64,000 nt of DNA, from contig NC_077227.1 of NCBI RefSeq assembly GCF_027887165.1, forward strand, positions 539,634,389-539,698,388, written 5' to 3'. Each line of letters opens with the position of its first letter. Within the stretch, counting starts at the first letter, position 1. The position numbers and the translations under genes are program-made. Shown in pieces: positions 1 through 10,790 of this stretch. The notes under the pieces are model-generated. The model saw only the letters and a list, made by a program, of their open reading frames with translations, searched no databases and had not been told where the DNA came from. The stretch comes from Monodelphis domestica (lineage: Eukaryota; Chordata; Mammalia; Didelphimorphia; Didelphidae).

Positions 1-735
1 ATGTTATTTTTTATTAATTGATTACCAAAATTTAACATTTTCTTCAATTATTTAAAAACATTATTTTGAAAAAGGGGTGAAAGACTTTACCTAGCTGTCA
101 AAGGGCTCCGTAACACAAAAGAAGTTAAGAACATCTGTTTTAATAGAACTTGAAAGTAGCAAGGGCCTTAAGGACTTATCTAGTTCAATACTTTAATTTT
201 GCAGAATTTTATAGTTAATAAATAATCCAGGGCCAGAGCTCAGTCTTCCTCACTCTCAGTGCAAAGGATTTTTTTTTCATGAAGTAATTCCATACTTATT
301 TCTTAATGAACTGTGCATCCCCAGCCAGCCCCCTAATCCTTTCTTACCAAAGGTCAGTCTCTCAGATGGGGAGAAGAGGTAAATAAAGGGAATGGGTAAC
401 CTGCAAGGCTCCACAGCTAGCTAGCTGTTAGAGCTGTTCCCTTGGGTGTGAAGTGTAAAGTTTTTAGGCCTCAGCGTTCTGGTTTGACATTTCAGGAGCA
501 TCCAGTAGTAAAGTATTATCATTTTAAAAAAGAAAATCCCTCAATGTGTTAAGCCACAAGTTTTAATAGTAGTAGTAATGATCTATTTACTTATTTTATG
601 GGTAAAAAACACATTAGATCCTTTCTAGAGTATTTGCAGAAATATGTGGATAAAATCTATACCTCTGAGGGGAGTACCCACATCAAATGAGGTTATAGAT
701 TCATTGGAGCATTTGGAATTATTTTTTTTTAATTA
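1..735. other. Unassigned AT-rich DNA
   Basis: I see no gene and no repeat I can name. There are short poly-T and poly-A runs and scattered stops in all frames. Confidence 0.4.
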
Positions 736-741
736 ATTATA

Positions 742-860
742 GAGGAGCAACTGGGTAGCTCAGTGGATAGAGCACCAGGTCTAGAGACAGAAGGTCATGG
801 ATTTGAAAACGCTTCCTAGTTGTATAGTCCTGGGCAAATCTCTCATCCTTAACTTAGTTA
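742..860 (+). mobile_element. Marsupial tRNA-head SINE, 5' part
   Basis: It starts with a tRNA-like head (gggtagctcagtggatagag) and continues through a diverged B-box region to a cctgggcaaatc block. The 3' half is replaced by other sequence before the CCTT microsatellite. Together with the reverse copy at 1108-1305 it makes an inverted SINE pair around a microsatellite. Confidence 0.75.
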
Positions 861-935
861 ATGTAATCACAAAAAGTTTAATAGAAGTAATTGAGTTATT
901 ATTGATGTTGGTAAGGAAGAACAAAGATGTGTCTA

Positions 936-1051
936 TTCCTTCCTTCCTTCCTTCCTTCCTTCCTTCCTTCCTTCCTTCCTTCCTTCCTTCCTTCCTTCCT
1001 TCCTTCCTTCCTTCCTTCCTTCTTTCCTTCCTTCCTTCCTTCCTTCCTTCC
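936..1051. repeat. (CCTT)n microsatellite
   Basis: About 28 tandem CCTT units with one TTTC interruption near 1021. A CT-rich stretch follows to about 1107. The open frames here, reading as Ser-Phe-Leu-Pro or Lys-Glu-Gly-Arg repeats, are microsatellite artefacts. Confidence 0.98.
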
Positions 1052-1107
1052 ATCTCCCTCCCCTCCATCTGTCTCCTCTGTCTGTCTCTGTCTGTCTCTG
1101 CCTCTCT

Positions 1108-1305
1108 CTCCCCTCACCTTCTGTCTTAGAATTTAGAATTTGTTCTAAGTATTGGTTCCAGTGCAGAAGAGCAAAGAGAGCTAGGCAATTGGGGTTAACT
1201 GACTTGTCCAAGGTCACATAGCTAGGAAAAATCTAAGGTCAAATTTGAACCCAGGACCTGCTATCTCCAGGCCTGGCTCTCTATCCATGGAGTCACCTAG
1301 CTGTC
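1108..1305 (-). mobile_element. RTE-tailed marsupial SINE
   Basis: Read on the minus strand it has the tRNA-like head near 1300, a ggttcaaat-like B box and the accaatactta-type tail shared with other copies in this window. No clear target-site duplication is visible. Confidence 0.8.
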
Positions 1306-1765
1306 TGTCTTTACCCCTTTTAGCCCTTTATAAGTTGGCAGGCTGTGGGGGGGAGGGGGGGAAATCTTCAGATTGAATGGGAAAGGGAATCTAGTTATTG
1401 GCTAGGTGGAGATTGTACCCCCTTGGCAGCCTTTAAAGAGCTAAGCCTGCCAGCTCTGGAAATTGTGAGAAAGTTTTGAGGGAGAGTTGAGATGCATCCA
1501 GCAGAGAGCAGAAACACATACTCTCCATGGAGAAAAATACGCCAAAAAAAGACAACATTTTAGGCAGGAGGCACCTTCAAATAGCACTACCCTACTAGCA
1601 GAGGAAAGGACCAACAATGATTTCAAGAAAGAGGCAATAAATGCCTTGAACCTAGATCAACGTTCTCCTCTCCTCAGTCATTTCTCAAAACCTTTTATAA
1701 TTCATTGGATCGTAAGTCTAGAGCAGGAAGATACCTTTGAGGACACACAGATCAGTCCCTTCATC
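1306..1765. other. Mostly unassigned DNA with a short G-run
   Basis: A G-rich run lies near 1347-1361. An open frame of 97 codons at 1487-1780 has no recognisable domain and ends in a poly-T tract that belongs to the next SINE, so I do not call it a gene. Confidence 0.4.
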
Positions 1766-1948
1766 TTTTTTTTTCTTTAAATACTACTTTGTCTTAACAT
1801 AGATACTAAATATTTCCAAAGCAGAGGATTGATAAGGGCTAGACAATTGGGGTTAACGTCTAGAAAGTGTCTAAGATAGATCTGAACCCAGGACCTCCTG
1901 TCTTTAAGCCTGGCTGTATTATTCACTGAGCCATCTAGTGGACCCCCA
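1766..1948 (-). mobile_element. RTE-tailed marsupial SINE, diverged
   Basis: The poly-T start, the ggggttaac and gaacccaggacctcc blocks and the ccatctagtggaccccc end match a reverse-strand copy of the RTE-tailed SINE, with many substitutions. Confidence 0.7.
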
Positions 1949-1949
1949 A

Positions 1950-2072
1950 GCCCCTCATAGGAAACTGAGGCTAAGGAGGCTAAGTGACTTTCCCATGATC
2001 ACCCAGGGAGTGTCAGAAGTTGACTATGAACCCAGATCCTTTGACTTTGGAGGCACTGCTCTTAGACTAAGG
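1950..2072 (-). mobile_element. MIR-family SINE fragment
   Basis: The aggaaactgaggct...gtgacttt...gaacccagatcc order is the MIR core read on the minus strand. Confidence 0.65.
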
Positions 2073-2079
2073 AGCCTGT

Positions 2080-2175
2080 ATTGCCGGTGCCAGAAAGGGT
2101 AACTTCAGGGTCTGGATGACCACTTGTCCTATGCTATTAGAGATGGCTCTTGGGCAGATACAGGGCAGGCTAGAA
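2080..2175 (+). mobile_element. L3/CR1 LINE 3' tail fragment
   Basis: The ctggatgaccacttgtc block and the ctctgagat block that follows are typical of the 3' end of L3/CR1 LINEs. The copy is short and diverged. Confidence 0.5.
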
Positions 2176-2689
2176 GCCCTCTGAGATTTATTTCAGCTTT
2201 GATTTAAGAATTTTAATTTCTAGCGCTTTTTTTCCCCAAGGCTGAATTTTTGTTTTTTGTTTTGTTTTCAAAAAGTCGATTAGCTCTGTTGAAACATAGA
2301 CCAGTGGACATATTAAAACAACAACAACAAACTAATGTTTCTGAAAACATCTTTATATGTTCATTGTCTTTGTAAAGTTTATTTGGAGAAGTTTTTTATT
2401 TAAGATTTTAAGAAAGATTTGTAATAGCAATTGTCCATAGGCAATGAAACAAATATGTCCCTACATGCCAGAGAAAAGCACTCATTAAAATGGAACAAAA
2501 AATCTGTATGCTATTGAGTATTTTTTGTATCTAGTGACACTCATCTCTGTTCATAAATAATCAAGAAATATTGTGTAACTTGCTTTTGGACTAGATCATT
2601 ATCACTTGCTTTGCTTTTGGGTACATAATGGCTTTAGTAGCAAGCAGTTTTAAAATGAGGTAGTCAGGTATTCCCAGATGTTATCCCAT
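2176..2689. other. Unassigned AT-rich DNA
   Basis: No open frame of note and no repeat that I can place. Confidence 0.35.
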
Positions 2690-2982
2690 AGGTGGGTGGC
2701 TGAGTAACCCAGTGGGTAGAACACCAGACCTAGAGTAATTTTCTGTTTTCCTGACTCCAGCCTTTATCTACTGTACCACCTTAGAGATAGGAAGACTTGA
2801 ATTAAAATCTGGTCTCAGATACTAGCTGTATGACTCTGAGGAATTCACTTAACCCATTTGCCTTAGTTTCCTCATCTGTAAAATGGAGTAGAAAAGGAAA
2901 TGGCAAACTGCTCCAGTATCTCTGCCAAGAAATCCCCAAATGGGGCCATGAAGAGTCTTACACAACTGAATAGCAACACCCA
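2690..2982 (+). mobile_element. MAR1-type SINE
   Basis: A diverged tRNA-like head is interrupted by about 50 bases near 2740-2785. It is followed by the CORE block (cctcatctgtaaaatgg) and the MAR1 tail (gccaagaaatccccaaatgg, then a gaagagtc-like block). The tail separates it from the RTE-tailed family. Confidence 0.85.
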
Positions 2983-3149
2983 GATGGGTAGAAAGTGAGC
3001 CCTTGGTACTATTCCTGGAGTCTTGTTCATAGGGCTACTGCTTTTTATCAAGGGTCTAAAGGAGGGAGTTTGATGCAGGAGATGGAGCATTAGACTTGAA
3101 ATAGGCTACTTTCCCCCTTTTCGTTGTGATATGTTATAACTGAAAAGTT

Positions 3150-3375
3150 AAAGAGGTGCTAGGTGGTTAGAGGATGGAGAGCTTGGCCTGGCGATGAGAG
3201 GCCTTGGACCTTAGATTAGAAGGTAAGGATTTAAGAAAAGAAGAAGGAGAAGGGGAAGAAGAAGAAGAAGAAAAGTTAAGCCCTTTGGGAATTAATTTCT
3301 TCATCTGTTACATTAAAGGCTTGGGATGGATGATCTTTCTGATTGTATCCAGTGCTAAATTCTATGATCCTGATC
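3150..3375 (+). mobile_element. THER1/MAR1-like SINE remnant with an internal GAA repeat
   Basis: It starts with a gtgctaggtgg head and ends with the THER1-like ctaaattctatgatcctgat. The middle has been replaced or expanded into a GAA/GGA-rich run at 3238-3276. Confidence 0.55.
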
Positions 3376-3539
3376 TTATTAACTCCCAGGAGGAAAGACA
3401 CCATAGCAATGCAGAATAACAATTATGATGTAATTTAATATGGTCATTTTATACAGTAATTTTCATTACTGTCTGTTCCAGAGGCAGTGAAAAGATCATG
3501 TGAGTGTTAGAATGCAAAGCACCATATTTTAATTTGAAT

Positions 3540-3775
3540 GACTTACATTTGTGTAACATTTCATATGTTTCAAACTGATCTCTCATTTGAGTTTTGCAAA
3601 AACCCTGCGAAGCTAGGCAGGGGGTGGACTATTAACCTCATTTTACAGATACATAAACTAAGGTATAATGAGTTAAAATGACATGCAAAAGTTAACGTAA
3701 TTATTTGCCTGCAGAATCAGCCCTTAGAGTCCATTCTTCTGAACCTTAATCCAGTGCTTTTTCCATCTCCCAGGC
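3540..3775 (-). mobile_element. MIR-family SINE
   Basis: On the plus strand the order is: tttgcaaaaaccctgcgaag, cattttacagatacataaac, then a specificity block ending near ccagtgctttttccatc. That is the MIR consensus read in reverse. Confidence 0.8.
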
Positions 3776-3959
3776 TAAAAAGTATAGCTACCTGAAAATT
3801 GGTGCAGAAAAAATATATTTATGACATAGGTTTAGAGCTTGAAAGGATCTTAGAGGATATCATGGCAATATTAATAATAACTAGTATATTACTTTATCAT
3901 CCTCATAACAATCTGGGGAGAACCACTATATAATAAATAATATAAAATATAATAAACAA

Positions 3960-4172
3960 AGTGATTTAATTTCCAAATGCTTTGCAAACCTTAAAGCACT
4001 ATATATACTACTTATCATCATCATCATCATTATTATTATTGTAATTTTATGGTTGAGGAAACTGGGGTTGTGTGATTTGCCCAGATTTTACACAGCAAGT
4101 AAATGTCTGAGGTACAATTTGAACTTGAGTCTCTCTAACTCCAGATTCAGGATTCTATTCACTCTTCCACCC
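3960..4172 (-). mobile_element. MIR-family SINE with internal trinucleotide repeat
   Basis: gctttgcaaaccttaaagc, a (TCA)n(TTA)n run at 4013-4040, gaggaaactgggg, and an aatttgaac block in order are MIR reversed. The trinucleotide run sits where MIR normally carries attatt. Confidence 0.8.
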
Positions 4173-4639
4173 AGCCAAGTGAGAAATGAAGACTTTGTTT
4201 AATACACAGAACACAAATCTGAATAGTTTATTCCTCTTAGTTTGCAAGTTTTTTCAAGGCAGGGACTCTGCCCTTATCCATGAATCAAAAGAACATGTGG
4301 CCAGCATTTAGTCTCTTCTCTTCCCTTGCATTCATGTAGTTTTTTTTCCTTCTTAATTCTGATTTTATCAGGGTGAATCCTCCCCTTCCTGCCTCTGCAT
4401 GAGTTGATGTGATCCCAACCTCCCTCACCTGTTAGCCAACCTTCTGGTGATGAGCCTCTCAGAGCGGTGCTCGATGACAATCTGTTCCCAGGCTTCTACT
4501 CCAAACACTTCCAGCTCTGTACAACTGCCAGAGCTTGTGTTCCAGTGGGAGAGCGTTCAAGAACCGGGGTCACGTTCCCATTAGGGGACTCGGGAGGATA
4601 TTGGTTGGATTTTTTTTAATCGAAAAGAATAAGAATTTG
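4173..4639. other. CpG-dense unique patch with an exon-like open frame on the minus strand
   Basis: Between about 4465 and 4595 there are at least six CpG dinucleotides in 130 bases, far above the rest of the window. On the minus strand, an open frame from about 4555 down to 4429 ends at a strong splice-donor-like site (aacag|gtgagg, intron side from 4428). Its residues include ELEVFGVEAWEQIVIEHR. I do not recognise the protein. A stop lies just upstream and I cannot place a convincing acceptor. It may be an exon, a decayed exon or conserved non-coding DNA. Confidence 0.3.
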
Positions 4640-4960
4640 ATAAAAGGAACTTTTGGGGTCTGGATGACCCCAAGGTCCCTTCCAGACAGAAATCTATAAT
4701 CCTAAAATAGAGAGAAGACTTTATTTTGTGTGAGTCTGTGTGCATGTGTGGGAATCAGAGGGGGAGAATAACTAGTGAGTAAAGATTACATTGAAAAAAG
4801 GATATGCCAGGCATTATGGATATGTTTATAGAACTACATTCATGATTTTACAAGATGACCCTGAGCTCTGTTCCTTTGATATACACCTTTTGCTTAAACC
4901 GTAAAGATGAAAAGAAAATCAGGTTTATTTTCAAATTGTAAGGAAAGTTCCATTCTTTTT
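4640..4960. other. Short L3/THER1-like tail, then unassigned DNA
   Basis: gtctggatgacc...aaggtcccttccag...tataatcct at 4655-4705 is the 3' end of a THER1 or L3 copy on the plus strand. The rest is not assignable. Confidence 0.4.
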
Positions 4961-5075
4961 TTTTAAATGTGGTTAATTGAACAGATGGGTACACTGTTGC
5001 CATCTGCTAAATTAACCATAAATGTGGTTAATTTCACAGATGACATCTTTCAGCTGACCCACCTGGGCTTTATTT
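4961..5075. promoter_or_regulatory. Candidate RUNX / E-box motif cluster
   Basis: aaatgtggttaatt occurs at 4965-4978 and again at 5020-5033. The second copy faces an inverted aaattaacca at 5009-5018, giving perfect 10-base arms. TGTGGT is the RUNX core. CAGATG/CATCTG E-box-like sites lie beside each copy, and CAGCTG and CACCTG follow by 5070. Motif matches are seen; function is inference. Confidence 0.3.
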
Positions 5076-5319
5076 GAATAGGTGATAGACACAGAGGTGA
5101 AAACGTTGTCCCACTCTTGCTACTGTGGTTATTTTAACCCTAACTTTGGGGGGTAAACATTCATATTTTCTATTTGTATAACTTAACTAAGATGGGTAAA
5201 GAAAAAATACATTCTGACTTTAAAGAATTTGAAATCTCTCCATCCTTGAGGCAGAATCTGTTTGTCACTTCCCAGTGTATGGTAATGACAAGAATTTATA
5301 GGAGGCTGCAAGAAAATGA

Positions 5320-5565
5320 GCAAGTGGATGCTGACCCCAAAGAACCAGATCTGAATCCCAGCTCTGCTGTTTAACTAGTCATATGAACTAAATAAACCTC
5401 TTTAAGTTTTATTTTACTCACATGGGACCAGGGTAAGACCTTTGTTCCCTACTTTATAGGGTGGTTTTGAGGATCAAGTGAGATGGTTTCCATTTTATCA
5501 TTATTTCATCTACATCTAGCATGGAGCCTTGTGCACAGTAGGCATATAATAAATAACTGTACCGG
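5320..5565 (+). mobile_element. MIR-family SINE
   Basis: gatctgaatcccagctctgc, the diverged Ctt/act block, tagggtggttttgaggat and the ...cagtaggcatataataaat end follow MIR order on the plus strand. Confidence 0.8.
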
Positions 5566-5694
5566 ATTGTATAATGTATATAAAGTATAAATACTTTTAT
5601 AAAACTATAACATTTTGTTATAAATGTCAGTTATGATCGCAGGCTTTTTCCTAAAATCAGAATTTTTATAAAACTAGGGTACAAGGCAGAGATG

Positions 5695-5855
5695 TTATGC
5701 ATTCATTTCATTCATGCATACGTTAATTCATTCAATAAATAATCTCCCCGTTCTCAAGGACATTCTATTTGGGGAAAATAACAAAAATTCACAAAAACCT
5801 AGAAAATATATACAAAGTAGGTGCAAAGTAGTTTCTGGGGAGAGATGCTCAATCT
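5695..5855 (-). mobile_element. L2 LINE 3' end fragment
   Basis: cattcattcaataaataat followed by a gttctcaaggacattc-like block is the L2 3' untranslated region in reverse. Confidence 0.55.
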
Positions 5856-5859
5856 CTCT

Positions 5860-6296
5860 CTCTCTCTCACTTTCTCAAATCATCTCATGAGTTCAGTGAT
5901 CATTTCTGTACATCTAAATCCTTGAAGTGTATATACAGCCCTACTTTCTCACCTGTGCCACAGTCTAGCATTACCAGCTACAATATCAATATGTCCAAAA
6001 TGAAATTCATTATCTCCCTGTCCCCACCGCCAAATCCTTCCCTCTCTGGAATCTCCACAAATATCTTGAGAGTACTACATTCTTCTAATCACCTATTTTT
6101 GCCATCTTGATATCAATATCATCTTCAACTCCTCTTTTTTTTTTACCTCTTAGAGCCAGTCAATGGACAAGTCATGTTGATTCTTTCTCTTAAAGCCTCT
6201 TTCACACATATATTTTGTCTTCAACTACACAGCCACCACAGGGGTTCAGTCCCTCACCACTTCTTGACCAGAAGCAATCCTACCAAATTCCTTCCA
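5860..6296 (+). mobile_element. L2 LINE ORF2 C-terminal fragment
   Basis: A decayed frame includes NMSKMKFIISLSP, close to the L2 block around NMSKTEL-type residues, followed by further L2-like sequence (cttcaactcctc, and a gttgattctttctctt-like block). It is cut at about 6296 by L1 sequence. No intact open frame remains. Confidence 0.65.
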
Positions 6297-7110
6297 TGAC
6301 ATAAATATGATCTTGATACCTAAACCAAAGAGATCCAAAACAGAAAAAGAAAATTATAGACAATATCCTTAATGAAAATCAGCAAAAAAATTTTAAATAA
6401 AGTATTAGCAAGAAGGCTACATCAACATTTCCAAAAGATTACACACTCTAATCAGGCTGGATTTTATACCAGAATTGCAAAGATAATTTAATATTAGAAA
6501 AAGTATACTCGATTACCACATTAAAAATAATAATAAAAAAATAATCACATATATTAATACGTGGGGAAAAAAAAGCTTAAAATAAGATACATCAATTTCT
6601 CTTGAAACACCAAAAAACATAAAAATAAATATTTATCTTAAAGCAAGAGCCAGCACAATGAAGACAAGCTAGAGGCCTTTTCAATAAAAACAAGGGTAAA
6701 ACAAGGCTGCCCATTATCACTATTACTAATCAATACAGTGCTGGAAATGCTAGCTATAACAGTAAAGCAAGAAAAATGAAATTGAGGGAACAAGCATAGG
6801 CAAAGAAGAAACAAAATTATTACTTTCTTGCAGATGACATGATAGTTTACTAACAGAATGCTACAGTCAACCAGAGAGATTTAATTGAAACAATTAACTT
6901 TGACAAAGTTACAAGATATAAAATAAACCCATGCAAATCATCAACATTCTGTATACTACCAACAAAATTCCCTAAGAAGTGAAGAGGCCAGTGATAGAAA
7001 GGAAAATTCTATTTAGGTAACTATAGAAAATATAGAATATTTGAGAGTCTACCTGCCAAGACAAAAGAACTCTAAGGCCACAACTACACAACACACTTTA
7101 CACAAATACA
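6296..7110 (+). pseudogene. L1 ORF2 reverse-transcriptase fragment, decayed
   Basis: Translation in shifting frames gives [16 protein letters not shown] (6310 on), then [19 protein letters not shown] near 6700, then LADDMIVY near 6830, then KINPCKSS near 6920. These match the L1 RT order: IPKP motif, RQGCPLSPLLFN motif, FADDM catalytic box and the IN..KS block. Stops and frameshifts break it throughout, and the YADD-type box is altered at its first residue (L for F). It lies between two L2 pieces of opposite strand. Confidence 0.88.
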
Positions 7111-7144
7111 GATCTAAATAGTTGGAAAATATAATTTTAATGGG

Positions 7145-7930
7145 TAAACTCAGATAATAATCATTTATTATGACTACTTTGTGCTAAGTGCGAAATATAC
7201 AAAAAGAGGCAAAAGACAGTCCCTGCCCTCAAGAAGCTACAATTTAATTGAGGAGATAATATTCAAACAAATATGTGTATAATACATATGTGTGTATACA
7301 TACACATATACCTATACACATATGCATATATGTATTTATATGTGTGTATACGTAAAGCAAGCTATATTCAGGATAAATAGGAAATAATTGGCATAGGAGA
7401 GACATTGGAATTAAAGTTTGGGGAAGGCTTATAGTAGAAGGTGAGATTTTATTGGGGATTTAAAGGAAAGCAAGGAGGTCAGTAGTGGGAATAGATGAAG
7501 GAGAGCATTCCAGGCATGTAGGACAGCTTGAGAAAATGCCCTGAGCCAAGAGATGGAGTGCCTTGTTCATAGCATAGTCAGGAAGCCCATGTCCTTAGCT
7601 CGAAGGGCTCTTTGTAGGGAGTAAGCTGTAAAAAGACTGGAATGGTAGGAGGGGGCTTTGAATGCAAAACAGAGCATTTTGTTCTTATTCTGGAGGCAAT
7701 AGGGAGCCACTGGAGTTCATTAGTGTTGGAGTGGGGGGAGAGGGAATGAGTGTTGCATGATAAAACCTACACTTTGGCAAAATCTTTTCAGTGACTGAAT
7801 GGAGTGGGAGAGTGTTGGGGCATGTAGACCTGCCAGCAGACTAGTATAATAGTCTAGGTGTGAGGTGATGAGCACCTGTACTCAATTGGTGTTAGTGCCA
7901 GAGGAAGGAAGAGGGAATATTATAAAAATA
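7145..7930 (-). mobile_element. L2 LINE, reverse strand
   Basis: On the plus strand the blocks gacagtccctgccctcaaga, gcattccaggcatgtaggac, gagccaagagatggagtgcc, caatagggagccactggag and agtataatagtctaggtgtg follow the L2 consensus in reverse. An alternating TA/TG run lies inside at 7268-7352. Confidence 0.85.
7268..7352. repeat. Alternating purine-pyrimidine tract
   Basis: Mixed TG/TA/CA steps with internal self-complementary words such as tatacatacacatata, inside the reverse L2 copy. Confidence 0.8.
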
Positions 7931-9240
7931 GCGAACCTGGATTTAAGCAAAGCATTTGGCAAAACAGTTCCTTGAGGGAAAATGTTGAGATATGGCACAG
8001 TTAGGTGGATTTGGAACTAGATGAATGACTAAATCCAGAGAATGGTGATTGATGCTGACCTGGAGGAAGAGCTAATAAAAGAAGTAAATGGAGGTTTAGG
8101 TGACATGTATCAGATTTCCAGATAGCATAAAACTGGCAAGGATAACGAATATATAGTTGATAAAGCTGGGATCCAAAAAGAATCAGACAAACTTGAATGA
8201 TGGACTGAATCGAATAGTATGAGATTTAATAGAGACAAATTTAAAGTCCTACATTTGTCAAGTACAAAACACAGGAAGTCAAGTCCTGGATTGTTAATAT
8301 ATGGCTAGATGATGATTCCTGTGCTTGTTAACTTGGAAGAAACACAGAACTACTTAAGTAGTTAGAAAAACCAAGTCTATGCTTTCTCCAGAGTGACAGT
8401 ACTTGGGGGTCTTTTTTACCTTCTGGAGAACTTGGTTCAGCAAGCATGCCTAGAAAAGCTGCAAGCAGGGGGCAGGAGGTTGCAGCCAGTAGCTGGGCTA
8501 TCAGGGAGTGGTCAACTATAATGATACAAAGGAAAGGGCCAAACCAAGAGCTGGGCTTCCCAGGAGAAAACTTTAATATAATGGGAGAAGCTTCTAAAAT
8601 AAATAAAGGTACTCAACATTTGATTATATCTACGAATCCCATCCAAACTAGAGTCCCCAAACACTTCCAGGTCTGTAGTTCAGTCCAAAACAGGTGTGCC
8701 TGGTACTTTAGTTCTCAAAGGGCAGAGGCAAACTCGGGGTGTCCAGATTTCAAGCTGACATGCTCAATCAGTCAATATAGGACATGGCAGTCAAAAAAGG
8801 TAATGGAGTTTAAAGCTACCATAATAGAAGCATAACGTTCAGCACAAAAGACTTTGCCATTTAACTGCCTTTGGTCCTGGCCACACCACATCTACTATGC
8901 TCATTTCTGGACCTTGTATTTTGTGAATAATTTGGATAATTTGAAGCATATCTATAGAAACATGATTAGTGTGGTGAGGAAACTGCAATGTAAGGATTAG
9001 TTGAAGAAACTGGATTTGTTTAGCCTGGAGAATGGAAGACTAACAGGATATTCAGATATTTGAATGCCTTTTCATCCAGACATAAATCAAACAATAATTA
9101 TCCACATTTATATGATGCTTTGATGTTTATAAAGAAATTTCCTCAAATGGACTATGTGAAGAAGTAAGGAACACAGACAGGTTTTCAAAATTCATAAATA
9201 ATATATGTGAAAAGCAGCACAAACTTGTTCATGGGTACAA
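7930..9240 (+). pseudogene. L3/CR1 LINE ORF2 and 3' region, decayed
   Basis: gatttaagcaaagcatttgg reads DLSKAFG, the CR1/L3 RT A box. At 8220-8275 the frame RFNRDKFKVLHLSS matches the CR1 KFN.DKCKVLHLG block. From 8870, blocks resembling the CR1 (ctcatttctggacc, gaggaaactgcaatg, tggatttgtttagcctggag) lead towards the tail. Many stops. The 129-codon open frame at 8446-8835 lies inside and has no recognisable domain. Confidence 0.75.
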
Positions 9241-9272
9241 GTACCTACAAACTGTAATATTTATAGGGAAAA

Positions 9273-9925
9273 TGTGTTGGGGATTGAAGAACAGGGGTTA
9301 AGGAAGGTTTTGTAACAGGGAATGGAGGAGTTGAAGGGAGAGAGGGAATATGGGTGCCAGTGAGGTAAAAGGAGAGAGATGCCCCTGGCTGAGAGGTTAT
9401 TTTTGAAAATTGGGTTTCCTGAGAAATGGGCCAACTGTGATAGCCTGAGGGGAGGTCTTCTCTATGGATTGATGTTGAAGATACCCCAGAGCAGGAAGTA
9501 TGGACCCCCCTGAGGGACTAGCCTCCCCTCAGACCAAGGTCACCCAGCAGGGGTCCAATAAAGACAGGTTATATGAATGGCTATCCTTGGGTTCAGCTCC
9601 CTCTATGTCTCCTGAAATGATAGTCCTCTTATCTGACTGTGGTTATTTAAATAAAGATGAATTTTAATAACAAGTTTAGATTGGGGAGGTATTAGGGATG
9701 AGGGAATTGGGATTTCCCTAGATTGGGTTTGAGTCTCTCTCATCTTTTGAGCTGAGGCCAGGCCTCAAAGGCTAGTGGAAGGTTTCTTTTATTCCTGTCT
9801 ATGCTAATCTGTGCTAGTTTCCTTAAATTCAAAGTCTCAGCAGTAGACAGCAAGAAGAAGAAAAGTTCTGACTTTCAGCGCTGGTTGGGTCTGTCTCTTC
9901 GGGCTGATGCCCCTACAAACTGGCC
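9273..9925 (+). mobile_element. Possible solo LTR of an endogenous retrovirus-like element
   Basis: A block of about 650 bases starts TGTTGG and has an AATAAA near 9652 with G/T-rich sequence after it, and a pyrimidine-rich end (gggtctgtctcttcggg). It carries no coding sequence. An 11-base direct repeat (cctacaaactg) occurs at 9244-9254 and 9912-9922, but its position does not fit a clean TG...CA insertion. The strand is uncertain. Confidence 0.3.
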
Positions 9926-9929
9926 TTAC

Positions 9930-10790
9930 AGTTCAAACTGCTTCCCTTAAGTCTTTTTGTTTGATGACATGATCACAGTAATCCAGGTAGAGCACACAGT
10001 TGGGAAAATCAGGAATAGAAGCACTTTTATCCAGAGACTGGGAGAGGGTCTCCTTCCAGTCTGAGGGCCAGGAAGCGAGACATGAGACCAACTGCCACTC
10101 TCAGTTGCCCCTCCCCCACCAGCTGTCATTCTTGTCAGTATCTTCTCTCTAACATCACAACTGCTGTTTGTTCCACCTGATTGGCAGAAAGTTCAAAACT
10201 TGCTTCAGTTTTCCTTTCCACAAAACTTAGTACAAGGTACCTGGAAAAAAGCCAGAGAAAAATAAAATAGAGTTCTTGATGTCTTGGAGCTAGCAAAAGC
10301 TAAAGAGAAAAGTCTTGTACTGACTCTAATATAGGTCAGACTTTGAAAACACAAGGGAGGTTCAATGTGCCATAGGATTCCAAAGGATGGAAAACTCTCT
10401 TCTGACTGGGGAGAAGAGGGAAAACTTTCTAAAATGAATCCAAGCTTTCTGCACATGCAAGCTAAACCTTAAATGATATCTAGGAATAGAACAAGCAGAA
10501 CCAGTGTGGTAGGAAAATGGCTGGATAAGCCAGTATGATAAAACTGTCCCTATGGGTCTAAGAAACAAATAAGGCACTATAGGGTTCCAAGTTAGCCTAC
10601 CTCATAACAGTTAATGGTAGTGATACTGTACCTGCTAGAAATTCTTTGGTATAGTTGGTGTTGATCACTAATATGGGCAAACCATGAATGGATATGAACT
10701 GAAATGAAGATAAATGCTTTTATTATGTGCTAGTGATACATCATAAAATTAGAAATATATTTTACTACTTATGGGTAAAGACTTCATATT
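9930..10790. other. Unassigned DNA
   Basis: Small overlapping open frames on the minus strand (under 85 codons) show no domain. No repeat recognised. Confidence 0.35.

Noticed and set aside
742..860. tRNA-like A and B boxes at this and about 20 other sites as tRNA genes
   Set aside because: They are SINE heads with no acceptor stem closure or anticodon arm.
781..1217. Open frames of up to 110 codons rich in Ser-Phe-Leu-Pro or Arg-Lys-Glu-Gly
   Set aside because: They are reading frames of the (CCTT)n microsatellite and its CT-rich flank.
8446..8835. 129-codon plus-strand open frame, one of the longest without simple repeats
   Set aside because: It lies inside L3/CR1 remnants, has no domain and its frame does not match the LINE motifs on either side.
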